Assembly (NCBI GenBank): GCA_004762125.1
Contig: SIHQ01000010.1
Span: forward strand, 1-64,000
DNA from: Oceanospirillales bacterium
GTDB lineage: Bacteria; Pseudomonadota; Gammaproteobacteria; Pseudomonadales; Endozoicomonadaceae
Length of the DNA: 64,000 nucleotides
Reading direction: 5' to 3'
Part shown: piece after piece, positions 46,023 through 55,339 of the stretch
How positions within the stretch are numbered: position 1 is the stretch's first letter
How the letters are laid out: every line of letters starts with the position of its first letter
Position numbers and translations under genes: made by a program
The notes under the pieces: model-generated
Seen by the model: the letters and a program-made list of their open reading frames with translations, nothing else
Databases searched by the model: none
Told to the model about the DNA's origin: nothing

Positions 46023-48173
46023 CTAGTTTATCTTGGCAATAGCACCCTGAATTTCTACCATGGCACCGGCTTTTACTGATGTCATCGCATTGCCATTGAT
46101 GGTCACCATTGTGCCTTTTACATCGGTTTTGACACTGCCTTCCAACGCTGCAGATACACCACCTTTTACTTCTGCACTAATTTTTCCGTCGACCTTCACC
46201 TGCATACCGGAGATTTCCACACCTGATGCTGAAAGTTTAATGCTGCTGGTGGCACAACTTATTTCTATAGAGCTGGCAGAAAGTGATATTTTGCTGGCAC
46301 CTACTGACAATTCAACGGAGCTTTTACCCGTTCCCTTTATGCTGGTGGCGTCCAGAGAGAGAGAGTTAGTAGCCTCTGCCGCTATATTACCCTGACTTTT
46401 TAAAGACAAGTCTCCTGTGCTTTCGGTGCTGGTTTTACCCTGAACTTTTAGCTCATAGTCTCCGTCGGTTTTTTGGTTGGAATCTCCGGATGTTTCCAGT
46501 TGATAGTTGGCATCGGTTTTGAGTTGAACGTCCTTGGTAACTTCCGTTGACTGAGCGCCTTCTATCTTATGGGTGTCATCTTCTTTTACATTTCGTTCCG
46601 ATGTTTTTTCAATAGTCAGTTCCGCTTTTCCCTGAACGGTTTCGAGGCGATCATTTTTGACCAGTAACTGCAGGTCTTTCTCCGCCTGCAGGTATAAAAG
46701 CTCCTCATCTTTCTTACAATGAAATCGAAGTTCGGAATAATTATCACTGCCTGCTTGAGGAGTAGATTGCAGCTTGATTCCTTGTTGTGAAGAGATTTCA
46801 TAAGGCTGAGTCTGAGAGCCATTGTATACAGAGCCAATCACCAGAGGCCTATCCGGATCACCATCGAGAAAGCTGACCAACACTTCATCACCAATGCGCG
46901 GGGTGAACTGACAGCCAAAACTGTTACCGGTTATTGGCTGAGCAACCCGAACCCAGCAGGAGCTGTCTTCGTTGCTTTTACCTTCCTGATCCCAATGAAA
47001 CTGCAATTTGATACGATGAAATTCATCGGTATAGAGCTCTTCATTGTCTGGCCCGGTAACCGTTGCACTTTGTAATCCATTGATGACAGGTTTTACCAGA
47101 GGTGGCTCGGCCTGCCAGTTCACCGATTCAGGAAGACAGATAAACTGATTCTGGTACTCCAGAGAACGGCCGTCTTCTCCGGTAAGCAGAGTGTGTTGAA
47201 CTTCTTTCAGGAAATATTTTTGTTGCTCAGACTTATTGGGATGGTGATCAAGTTTGAAGCAGCTTCCCGCTGAAAATTTAGCCAGAGCGCCTTTACCAGA
47301 AACTTGGCTAAAACGGGTGTCCAGGTAAGACATTTGATTGGTCGTTCTGTTTTTTCCTGAATTTTGATCAATAAATTTACCCGGAAAGTAGTAATGACTC
47401 AGACTTTTCTGGCGAGACAGATTGGCAGTGCTTTTGGCCTTGTCGGCTTGTATGGATTTTGCCAATTCATAGTTGTAATCAACCATCGATACTGAGGCCG
47501 GAGGTATCTGGTAGTCATGAATCCATTCGGTTAAAGCCCGCTCCAGTTTGCTACTGTCAGTGACAAACTCAACATCGGTTTCCCCTGAATCCTGAAAGGC
47601 CCTGTTATTGTCCGCTATAACCAGAGTGTGCTGGTCACTGTCCTGCTCAAAGAACCAGAACCAGCCTTCTTCAGCCATCAGGCGACAAAGATAGTGCCAG
47701 TCACTTTCGTTAAACTGCACTGAATACTCCCGTTTGCTGCCTCCGGAAGCTTTGATATTAAGTTGGCTGTGAAAGCTGTGTTCTTTACAGATAGCACGAA
47801 TAATATCGCTGGTGGTCTGTTGCTGGAATATACGACAGTTAATTCTCTGCTCAAGAAACCAGGTCCAAGGCTGACTGATGACCTCGTACAATTCATAGTC
47901 ATAATAAGGCTGTTGCCCCAGCTCTCTCAGTTGGATGCAGAAACCGTGAAAGTAGCGTTCTCTGATCCGACTCGATGCCTGAGTTGGCTGATAGCAGAAG
48001 CTGATGCCCTTGCCGAGTAGATCGCTGTGATCCAAATTTCTGCCAAGAATAATAGCTCTGTGTTCAAAGGGTGCTCCCAGAGATTCCCAGCTGTGCAATT
48101 CAGTTGCAATCAGCTCGTCGCCACCTTCCGGTTTGGCAATCAGTGGGCGCTCTCTTGGGTCGATTGTTTCCAT
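46023..48173 (-). CDS. vgrG: T6SS spike protein VgrG (TssI)
   Basis: A 716-residue protein. The gp27-like domain (about 1-370) includes the ERYFHGFC and WFLEQRINCRIFQ blocks. The gp5-OB domain (about 395-470) contains CWVRVAQPITGNSFGCQFTPRIGDEVLVSFLDGDPDRPLV, which is diagnostic. A long beta-helical repeat needle (about 470-716) is rich in Lys, Ser and Gly. No separate C-terminal effector domain is visible, so this is a standard VgrG. Its effector would be non-covalent, and the gene downstream is the obvious candidate partner. No PAAR gene is in the window. Confidence 0.94.
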   Translation of the reverse strand: METIDPRERPLIAKPEGGDELIATELHSWESLGAPFEHRAIILGRNLDHSDLLGKGISFCYQPTQASSRIRERYFHGFCIQLRELGQQPYYDYELYEVISQPWTWFLEQRINCRIFQQQTTSDIIRAICKEHSFHSQLNIKASGGSKREYSVQFNESDWHYLCRLMAEEGWFWFFEQDSDQHTLVIADNNRAFQDSGETDVEFVTDSSKLERALTEWIHDYQIPPASVSMVDYNYELAKSIQADKAKSTANLSRQKSLSHYYFPGKFIDQNSGKNRTTNQMSYLDTRFSQVSGKGALAKFSAGSCFKLDHHPNKSEQQKYFLKEVQHTLLTGEDGRSLEYQNQFICLPESVNWQAEPPLVKPVINGLQSATVTGPDNEELYTDEFHRIKLQFHWDQEGKSNEDSSCWVRVAQPITGNSFGCQFTPRIGDEVLVSFLDGDPDRPLVIGSVYNGSQTQPYEISSQQGIKLQSTPQAGSDNYSELRFHCKKDEELLYLQAEKDLQLLVKNDRLETVQGKAELTIEKTSERNVKEDDTHKIEGAQSTEVTKDVQLKTDANYQLETSGDSNQKTDGDYELKVQGKTSTESTGDLSLKSQGNIAAEATNSLSLDATSIKGTGKSSVELSVGASKISLSASSIEISCATSSIKLSASGVEISGMQVKVDGKISAEVKGGVSAALEGSVKTDVKGTMVTINGNAMTSVKAGAMVEIQGAIAKIN

Positions 48174-48215
48174 TTATATATCTTCTGTGAACGCTAGCTA
48201 CTGGTTTCATAAGAC

Positions 48216-50828
48216 TTAGGAATTGGACTGGTTCAAATGATAGACAATTTTTTCGTTCTCCAGAGCAATATGGACATCTTCTACTTTTTCATCCCTCGCC
48301 ATCATTGCAAGGCACTCAGAAGCCAGCTGGGGCATAAGGTTTCGATTGATTAACTGCTCAATAGCTCTAGCGCCAGTCTGTGGTGACTGATTCCAGGCAA
48401 CCAGTTGTTTCAGAACCTCGTCATCAACGGTGAAGCTGGCCGCATAACGCTCTTGAAGGTTCTTTCTGATTCGGCTCATGGAAATTCGACAGATTTTTTC
48501 CATATCGTCATCGGCCAGAGGTAGATAAGGCACCACGGATAAACGCCCAAGAAAAGCCGGTTTAAAAAAGTGAAGCAAAGCATTATTGACAGCAGACATC
48601 ATTGATTTTGTTTCCGGTATGGCTCCTGACGCCTCCAGGGATTGATCGACCCATTCACAAATGGTGCTGTCGGCGGCATTAGTCGTCATGATAATAATAG
48701 TCTGGCGAAAGTCGACTTCACGGCCCTCGCTATCGGATATACGACCTTTGTCGAATATCTGGTAGAAAATATCGTGAACACCAGGGTGAGCTTTTTCCAT
48801 TTCATCCAGCAATAGAACTGAGAAAGGACTTCTGCGAACGGCTTCCGTCAATACGCCACCTTCGCCGTACCCTACATACCCTGCGGGTGCCCCCAAAAGC
48901 ATGGAAACTTTATGTTCCTCCTTAAATTCGGTCATATTGATAACGGTCAGGTTATGCTCCCCGCCGTACAGCTGGTCGGCTATGGCGAGGCCCGTTTCAG
49001 TCTTACCGACTCCTGAGGGACCACACATCAAAAATACACCAGTAGGTCGCCTTGGATCGGATAACCCTGCTCGACCGATACGAATACATTTTGATATTTC
49101 AGAAATAGCCTGATTTTGGCCGATGACTCTTTGCTGAAGGCTCTCTTCAAGACTGAGCAGTCGTTGAATATCATCCCTGAGCATTTTTCCTGCGGGTATT
49201 CCTGTCCACTCGGCCACCACCGCCGCTACAGCGTGGATGTCGACTCTGGCTAATACCAGTGGTCTTTCTCCCTGAAACTCTGTCAGCTGCTGTTGAAGCT
49301 CGAAAAGCTCTTTAGATAATTCAGGTGTAATGATCTCATTTCGGGACATCTGTTGATCGATGCTCTGCTCCAGTTCAAAGACTTTCTTGGCCAGAGTTTG
49401 TTCTTGCTGCCAGTGTTCCTTCAACTCAGCCATTTCTTTCTGATTGTCTGTTTGCTGGCGAACCAGATCTTCTATCTGCCCTGTCAGTTCTGCACCTATT
49501 GCCTGATCACGTTTCAGTTCAGTGATTTCTGCTGCAAGAAAGCGTTCTTGTTCTTGTAATTGTTCCAATGCAGCGGGTGTCGTGTTGTGGGATAGGCTCA
49601 CCCGAGAGCAGGCCGTGTCCAGAAGACTGATCGCTTTATCAGGTAACTGTCGTTCAGGCAAATAACGAATGGAGAGCTTAACGGCATTGATGACTGCACT
49701 GTCATGAACTCGGACTGTATGGTGTTTTTCAAGCGACCGGGCAACCATTCGAGTCATCTGAATAGCGGTAGTTTCATCAGGTTCGGTCACCTTGACGGGT
49801 TGAAAACGACGGGTAAGGGCTGCGTCCTTTTCGAAAAACTTTTTGTATTCTGCCCATGTTGTAGCGGCAATGGTTTTCAGCTCTCCTCTGGCCAAAGCCG
49901 GTTTTAACAGATTGGCCGCATCGTTCTGACCTGCAGCACCTCCGGCACCTACTAAGGTGTGAGCCTCATCGATAAACAGAATGATGGGATGAGATGATTG
50001 TTTTACCTCATTCATTACATCCTTGAGTCTATTTTCAAACTCTCCCTTGATGCTAGCGCCCGCTTGAAGCAGGCCCAGATCCAGATTATGAAGTTCAACA
50101 CCCTTGAGATTTTCAGGCACATTACCATTAATAACTTTCTGTGCCAGACCTTCAATAATTGCTGTTTTTCCAACGCCAGCATCGCCGACCAGAATGGGAT
50201 TGTTCTGCCGTCTGCGGCAAAGAATATCAATGATCTGACGTATTTCACTGTCTCTGCCAACAATATCGCAGGGTGCATTTCTGGCTTGCTCTGTCATATT
50301 GTTACTGTACTTATCCAGTGCTGATTGCCCCGTCGTTTCAACCCCGGACATTTGCTGAGCAGATGATCCTTTGCCTTCTGCGACAGCCTTCAGCTTCTCT
50401 CTGGAAAGCTGTTTAAGCTCCAAAGCCGTAGGTGTATCCAGTAAATTGAAACTGTCTTTCTCCAGTAAGGCCAGAATCAGGTCAGAAGGGCTCATAACTG
50501 TTTTTTGGAAATTCACTGATGCCAGCAGCCAGGTATCCTGAACCAGTGAAACGGTGTCAGGTGCCAGAGAAGGCGTTTGATCATAACCTGTTCCTAACCG
50601 TTGAAGGCGACGTTCGATATCAGAAATAATGGCTTGAGTATCGATTCCCTGACTGGTGACAATCTGTTGCATCTCGGAGCCAGGCTCTCTGAACAATTGC
50701 AATAACCAGTGGTCGACTTCAACGGCTTTATGCTTGCGACTAACACAAAGAGCCGCAGCCGCTTCAAGAGCTGACCGTAATTCTGGAGACAGTCGGTCAA
50801 TCAGTGTCTTCAGGTCAAGCTGCTGCAT
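48216..50828 (-). CDS. tssH: T6SS sheath-disassembly ATPase TssH (ClpV)
   Basis: An 870-residue AAA+ protein. The N-domain (about 1-150) has the ClpV-type start. The two AAA modules carry Walker A motifs GDAGVGKTA (about 217-225) and GPSGVGKTE (about 603-611), separated by a ClpB-like middle coiled coil (about 410-530). It recycles contracted TssB/TssC sheath. It overlaps tssG by 14 bp and precedes vgrG. The N-domain and operon place distinguish it from ClpB. Confidence 0.93.
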   Translation of the reverse strand: MQQLDLKTLIDRLSPELRSALEAAAALCVSRKHKAVEVDHWLLQLFREPGSEMQQIVTSQGIDTQAIISDIERRLQRLGTGYDQTPSLAPDTVSLVQDTWLLASVNFQKTVMSPSDLILALLEKDSFNLLDTPTALELKQLSREKLKAVAEGKGSSAQQMSGVETTGQSALDKYSNNMTEQARNAPCDIVGRDSEIRQIIDILCRRRQNNPILVGDAGVGKTAIIEGLAQKVINGNVPENLKGVELHNLDLGLLQAGASIKGEFENRLKDVMNEVKQSSHPIILFIDEAHTLVGAGGAAGQNDAANLLKPALARGELKTIAATTWAEYKKFFEKDAALTRRFQPVKVTEPDETTAIQMTRMVARSLEKHHTVRVHDSAVINAVKLSIRYLPERQLPDKAISLLDTACSRVSLSHNTTPAALEQLQEQERFLAAEITELKRDQAIGAELTGQIEDLVRQQTDNQKEMAELKEHWQQEQTLAKKVFELEQSIDQQMSRNEIITPELSKELFELQQQLTEFQGERPLVLARVDIHAVAAVVAEWTGIPAGKMLRDDIQRLLSLEESLQQRVIGQNQAISEISKCIRIGRAGLSDPRRPTGVFLMCGPSGVGKTETGLAIADQLYGGEHNLTVINMTEFKEEHKVSMLLGAPAGYVGYGEGGVLTEAVRRSPFSVLLLDEMEKAHPGVHDIFYQIFDKGRISDSEGREVDFRQTIIIMTTNAADSTICEWVDQSLEASGAIPETKSMMSAVNNALLHFFKPAFLGRLSVVPYLPLADDDMEKICRISMSRIRKNLQERYAASFTVDDEVLKQLVAWNQSPQTGARAIEQLINRNLMPQLASECLAMMARDEKVEDVHIALENEKIVYHLNQSNS

Positions 50829-51828
50829 CGAGGGAGGCCTCCGGCATGCTCAGAACTAGATTCTGGTCAGGCCTTAGCTCTGGGCACAGGCAACTGAATC
50901 GGTTAAGGCAGGCTGTAGTGGATGATTGCTTTGCTGAGAGTACAGGTGCTTTCAGAAAACGGCGGGGGACTTTTAACTTTATGGAAACCCAGCTGCTACC
51001 GGAAAAATAGATATTGCACACTTCCCTGATCGCCGGGATTAACCCATTGTCTTGAAAGAAATCATCAAAATCCTGCTGACTGTGTATCTCAATCAATAAA
51101 TTGGCTCGGGCACAGGGCAGGTAGCAACTGCTCCCTAACAGAGCAGTCTTTCCAAGGAAACCGGTATTACCCACTCCCCCTCTGTTTTTGCTGGTCAGTC
51201 GGGTAGGGCAATCGTCTGCGAGCATCACTCGCTCTACAACTGGACATAGTGGATGAATATCAACGCTAAAATAGTCACTCAGCGTCTGGGACAGTTTCTC
51301 CATGGAAGTAGATTTTTGGCCCAACATGGCAGCGTACTTAAGAATGTTTTCAGGCGGTGACTGCTTCAGGTGATTCAGTTCGGGCAGGCCGGCCAAGGTT
51401 AACAGAGTGCCAGCGAGTCCGTCTCTACTGTGATATCGCTCTTCATAACGAGAGCCTAAGCGTGTACGGTTTTTGATTTGAGCAGTTAGCTCGAGAATCC
51501 TCTGATTCATTAAATCGAGAGTGTCGTGTAAGCCGAAGTTGTCGAGATTGACTCTCTGATGTTGCTCTACATCCTGATAATAGTAGGGCAGGGTGCTGTA
51601 GTAACCGGTCATGGACGTCATGGTTGTGGCTATTTGCCAGCCGTCATGACTGAGTTTGCTGACAGTAATATCACTGACAGGAAACTGGCAGGATGGGTCA
51701 CTGGAAAAGCGAACCGGCAGATGACTCTGGGCAATTACTCGACAGGCTTGTGCAAATTGCCAGCGCCATGGATTGCTGACCAGATTGTTGATTAACGATT
51801 GGTCTGATTGCCATGACGGCGTGAACAT
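50815..51828 (-). CDS. tssG: T6SS baseplate protein TssG
   Basis: A 337-residue protein. The start NPWRWQFAQACRVI and the RFSSDPSCQFPVSDI block (about 41-55) match the TssG/ImpH pattern of a short aromatic helix followed by F-x-s-x-x-s-L-x-F-P-x-x-x-i. It works in the TssF2-TssG wedge of the baseplate. It overlaps tssF by 37 bp and tssH by 14 bp. Sequence divergence is high in this family, but context is decisive. Confidence 0.88.
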   Translation of the reverse strand: MFTPSWQSDQSLINNLVSNPWRWQFAQACRVIAQSHLPVRFSSDPSCQFPVSDITVSKLSHDGWQIATTMTSMTGYYSTLPYYYQDVEQHQRVNLDNFGLHDTLDLMNQRILELTAQIKNRTRLGSRYEERYHSRDGLAGTLLTLAGLPELNHLKQSPPENILKYAAMLGQKSTSMEKLSQTLSDYFSVDIHPLCPVVERVMLADDCPTRLTSKNRGGVGNTGFLGKTALLGSSCYLPCARANLLIEIHSQQDFDDFFQDNGLIPAIREVCNIYFSGSSWVSIKLKVPRRFLKAPVLSAKQSSTTACLNRFSCLCPELRPDQNLVLSMPEASLDAAA

Positions 51829-53582
51829 CGGTGATATTCTCCAGGATGGCCTTCCAACTGGAAGATCAGTTGTATGAAACTCTGGAAACCAGCCAGTTGT
51901 CCGGCCAGAAAATCCAGTAAATGAATAAAAAGCATGATGGAGCTGTTTTCCAGTTTCTTTCCATGAAGGATCAGAGTGACTTCATTACCCCATGAATAGC
52001 ATTGGTGATTCATGATTTGCAGGCAGGCAACTTTTGGTTTTGAGTGCATGGATTTGACAGCGTTGAGCCAGGCAGAACTGATGGGGTTGGCTCTAAAGTC
52101 ATAGAGCTCAAGAGAGGATCTGAGTGAATCGCTGGTGTCTTCCGGCAATAAAATGGTGCTGAAATTTTTACTGAGGTGAGCTAGCAAATTAAGGCGATCC
52201 TTAATGTTATAGGTTCTGTAGGACGGTGCCGTTGGTCTTGAGAGTAGCTGTATCTTGCCTGGTAAATTGAGGTTGTCCAGGCACTCTATCTCCGGGTCAT
52301 TAGAAAGCTTCAGAACCTGACTGCCATTATGGCAAGACAGTAATGGAGATAAGACTCTGGTCTGGTTTTTCTGAGGATCAAGTTCCGGATAAATCAGGGA
52401 GATTCGACTTTTATCGTTAGCTTCATGATCGGCTGGATGGTATTGCCAGAAACAGTTATGGTTTGGCTCATTGTGCTTTAGTCCAAACAGGCCGGGAATG
52501 ATCACCGGTTCTTCGTCAGTAATATCCAGAATGCGTTTAACAGTTTGTACTTCCATCTGATTAGGCGATTGACTGTCCGGAATCAATGGATAGTCCAGTT
52601 GACAATGATCAACAACAACAGGCTCGCCAAGCTGTTCGAACAGATTGATGACAGGGGCACAGCCCAGCATAGGTTGGACAAAATCCATCGCGCGAACAGC
52701 CGATTCACTGACGTTGTTCAGGAAAAACAGCAGTGAAATTTTATTACTATTGAAACGACTGAGATGCTTGCTGAGTTTGTTGATTCTGAAGCCATAAAAC
52801 AACTCCGGCCATGCGAGCATTTCCAGTATCACCTGGTTATCCAGGAAGGTCGTATTCTTTTGTGTCAGCATCCGTTCTTCCTGCCGGAACCCCAGTGGCT
52901 GGATAGCATCCAGTGGCAGTTCACATTCCCTACCATCACTGTCGAGCAAAATAATTTTTACAGTGTCCCTGAATATAAAGTCGTAGATGGTACCGTGATT
53001 TTTCAACAGGCCCTGAAGATGAATATGAAGGTCACCAAAATCAGCCAGCGAATCGAATTTTCTTGAGTGATCCAGTAATTGAAGATCCAGTTTGAGAGCG
53101 CCGTTGCTTTCCTCGGGAATATTGCGAGTAGGAAGATCGAAAGGGCTCATAATTATGGAACTGCTGACAATGTCAAAAGGGCACAGTTGCAGTTCAGCGG
53201 TGGTGTGAAATTGGCAGTACTGGTCTTCATCAATGTGCATTCTTAGCCGGGTGCCGTAGGGAACAGTGGTGACCTCCGGTTGATCAAGAGAGGGGCGAAT
53301 ACGAATCAAGCTGGCTGATGGCAAAGGTTGAAGAGCCAGGGGGAATAGTACTTGAAGTAGGTTGTTTGAAATCTGAGTTGATTCTTCTGACAGCTGTCTA
53401 GAGAGTCTTGCATTACAGAGGGCAAAGGCATCGACCAGTCTCAGCATATGAGGGTCATCAATGCCATCACGCCTTACACCGAGGCGTTTGGCCAGAGTAG
53501 GGTGTTCACTGGCAAAATGTTCGACTCGGTTTCTGAGGAAATCAAGCTCTCTCTCATACCAGGGCAATAAACTTTCAGGCAA
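51792..53582 (-). CDS. tssF: T6SS baseplate protein TssF
   Basis: A 596-residue protein. I place the start at TTG 53582, which overlaps the tssE stop by 8 bp and has GAGG 9 nt upstream. It gives PESLLPWYERELDFLRNRVEHFA, the normal TssF N-terminus. An ATG at 53663 would add 27 unrelated residues and a large overlap. ASEHPTLAKRLG (about 26-37) and DPHMLRLVDAFALCNARL (about 43-60) are diagnostic. It forms the baseplate wedge with TssG. Translational coupling with tssE is likely. Confidence 0.88.
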   Translation of the reverse strand: MPESLLPWYERELDFLRNRVEHFASEHPTLAKRLGVRRDGIDDPHMLRLVDAFALCNARLSRQLSEESTQISNNLLQVLFPLALQPLPSASLIRIRPSLDQPEVTTVPYGTRLRMHIDEDQYCQFHTTAELQLCPFDIVSSSIIMSPFDLPTRNIPEESNGALKLDLQLLDHSRKFDSLADFGDLHIHLQGLLKNHGTIYDFIFRDTVKIILLDSDGRECELPLDAIQPLGFRQEERMLTQKNTTFLDNQVILEMLAWPELFYGFRINKLSKHLSRFNSNKISLLFFLNNVSESAVRAMDFVQPMLGCAPVINLFEQLGEPVVVDHCQLDYPLIPDSQSPNQMEVQTVKRILDITDEEPVIIPGLFGLKHNEPNHNCFWQYHPADHEANDKSRISLIYPELDPQKNQTRVLSPLLSCHNGSQVLKLSNDPEIECLDNLNLPGKIQLLSRPTAPSYRTYNIKDRLNLLAHLSKNFSTILLPEDTSDSLRSSLELYDFRANPISSAWLNAVKSMHSKPKVACLQIMNHQCYSWGNEVTLILHGKKLENSSIMLFIHLLDFLAGQLAGFQSFIQLIFQLEGHPGEYHRCSRRHGNQTNR

Positions 53583-54015
53583 GCTTGCTTTCCTCAATTT
53601 CAAAATGGAAAGAGGTGAGGCTGATGGATGTATCAAAAACGACAGCGGTCGATTCTTCATCATCGTCGCAAGCCAGAAAGGCTTCGATGCGAAAGTATAG
53701 GCAATTATCCCGATACTGCGTGTGTGCTCGCTCTACGATAATATTTTTAAGTCGAGGTTCGAACTTTTCCAGTAGCTCTACGATATTTCTGCAGAGGCGA
53801 TTGCCCTGATAGATGTTTCTGCTCATGCTCCAGTCAGCCAGCCCGTGTGCATAGAGTGATGACTGACTCTCGGGGTAAACGTCCTTTACGGTTCCAATGA
53901 ACCGTCTGGATTCAAGTAGAACCTTGATATTACGACTGATTGAATGTTTCAGGTCAGTCCTGCTGTTGCCGGTTTCGGGTACTAACAGCAATTTTTCCAG
54001 AAGGTCACTGCTCAT
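53575..54015 (-). CDS. tssE: T6SS baseplate protein TssE (gp25-like)
   Basis: A 146-residue protein of the gp25/TssE family. The LKHSISRNIKVLLESRR block (about 22-38) and YAHGLADWS (about 55-63) match the family pattern, where a helix with an arginine cluster precedes S-x-x-N-Y-G-L-P-D. The RLKNIIVERAH strand (about 87-97) follows. It sits at the baseplate centre and starts sheath polymerisation. The tyrosine-glycine of the YGLPD motif reads HGLAD here, a mild deviation. Confidence 0.88.
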   Translation of the reverse strand: MSSDLLEKLLLVPETGNSRTDLKHSISRNIKVLLESRRFIGTVKDVYPESQSSLYAHGLADWSMSRNIYQGNRLCRNIVELLEKFEPRLKNIIVERAHTQYRDNCLYFRIEAFLACDDDEESTAVVFDTSISLTSFHFEIEESKLA

Positions 54016-54033
54016 GGACCTGATTATCCTGTA

Positions 54034-55320
54034 TCACTGATCAATGCTCTTGATTTCACTGGAGTCGGTTTTGAGTATCAAGCTGGTTTTAATGAAATCA
54101 AACTGATATTGAGGTTGAAGCTCAACTTCACACTGATATATCCCAAACGCTTTATTGCCTCGAATGCGTGCTCTCGATTTTCGAAGCGGGTAACTGGCCA
54201 GAACTTCATCACTGCCCTGATCTACGTCCGAGGTATATTCCTGAAGCCAGATGTTCAGTTGCCTTTCACAGGTTTCTGCACTGTCATAACTGCCGATATT
54301 TTCACGAATCAACAGTTTTAAATAGTGACCGAAGCGACAGCCAATCAATGTCGTTTGTAGCATGCTGATAATCTTTAGGTCATCTCTCCCAGCGGGTGGG
54401 TTATAGATCGAGCGATTGTTAAAAAAAGCCAAATTGTGATTGAGATAACAGGTTTCTAGGGGAATGAATCCCTGTTCACTGAAAAACTCTCCCAAACGAT
54501 CGGTGACTCTGACACGAGCGGCCAGCAGTAATTCAGAAGGGTTACTGACAAGCGCACCTCCTTTTTCTGCGACTCGTAAAAAACCAAACCAGTGAATGCG
54601 ATTAAATTCACAGATGATATTACCTGCGAGAGCAAAAGCACTGCTCCCCCAGAGGTAGTGGCTATCCGGCATGACTGTGGGAACTTCGTCAAACCGTATG
54701 CCGCTGTAGCAGGCCTGCCAAGGAGGGCGTACGAGTATCTGGGGCAATGTAAGCCCAAGAAATCGACTTGAGGATAAGGTTCTTAAACGTCTCCAGTCGT
54801 TAAAGTCCTCACTGGCAAGAATACGACTGATACGCTCAGGGTTGCTCCAGACTTCCAGATCGTCGGTGAAAAGAAAATCAGGGGCAGCGGACATCAAAAT
54901 AGGACACAGGGTTTCCTGCCCAAGTTCAGACAGTAGCTGTAAGGTATAAATTTCGTCATGAACAGAAAATCGAGTCTGGGTAAAACTGACATAATGATCG
55001 AACACCAGAAGGCCAAAGGGGTGGCCTCCCAGAGTATTTAATTCCTGCTGATTGATCAGGCGATAGAGCAGGGAAGATTGAAAGCGATTACTCAGGTTGA
55101 GGTCATCCGCAACCTCTTCCCAGCTCATATCCATAACCTTGATTAGAGTGGATGCAGGGTTCTGGTTTCTTTGTACCAAATTTGACAGTCCGCGCCATAG
55201 TGACTCGAGCGCTTTGAATGCGGAGTGCTGAATAATGGTAGACAGCTGTAGGCAAACCATTTCATCAATGGCTGCCACCAGTTTCTGAATAGACGCTTCA
55301 GCACGATACTGGTTACTCAT
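54034..55320 (-). CDS. Second TssC-like T6SS sheath protein (ImpD/TssC40 type)
   Basis: A 428-residue paralogue of TssC that lies 19 bp after tssC. Shared blocks are the N-terminal helix FKALESLWRGLSNLV (TssC: FQKLEGSWLGLNKLI), GGHPFGLLVFDHYVSF (TssC: GGEPYGVMLGDFTFT), APDFL and a GFIPLETCYLNHNLAFFNNRS block (TssC: GFLPLVHYKNSNFGVFMGAQT). It lacks much of the C-terminal sheath domain. Agrobacterium and Rhizobium imp clusters also have two TssC-type genes (tssC41, tssC40). It could be a second sheath subunit or a baseplate-sheath adaptor. Confidence 0.82.
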   Translation of the reverse strand: MSNQYRAEASIQKLVAAIDEMVCLQLSTIIQHSAFKALESLWRGLSNLVQRNQNPASTLIKVMDMSWEEVADDLNLSNRFQSSLLYRLINQQELNTLGGHPFGLLVFDHYVSFTQTRFSVHDEIYTLQLLSELGQETLCPILMSAAPDFLFTDDLEVWSNPERISRILASEDFNDWRRLRTLSSSRFLGLTLPQILVRPPWQACYSGIRFDEVPTVMPDSHYLWGSSAFALAGNIICEFNRIHWFGFLRVAEKGGALVSNPSELLLAARVRVTDRLGEFFSEQGFIPLETCYLNHNLAFFNNRSIYNPPAGRDDLKIISMLQTTLIGCRFGHYLKLLIRENIGSYDSAETCERQLNIWLQEYTSDVDQGSDEVLASYPLRKSRARIRGNKAFGIYQCEVELQPQYQFDFIKTSLILKTDSSEIKSIDQ

Positions 55321-55339
55321 GACTTCCCGAAATTAGTGA

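Noticed and set aside
46023..46450. VgrG C-terminal repeat region considered as a fused effector domain
   Set aside because: The sequence is low-complexity Lys/Ser/Gly beta-helix repeats, the normal VgrG needle; no catalytic motif was seen.
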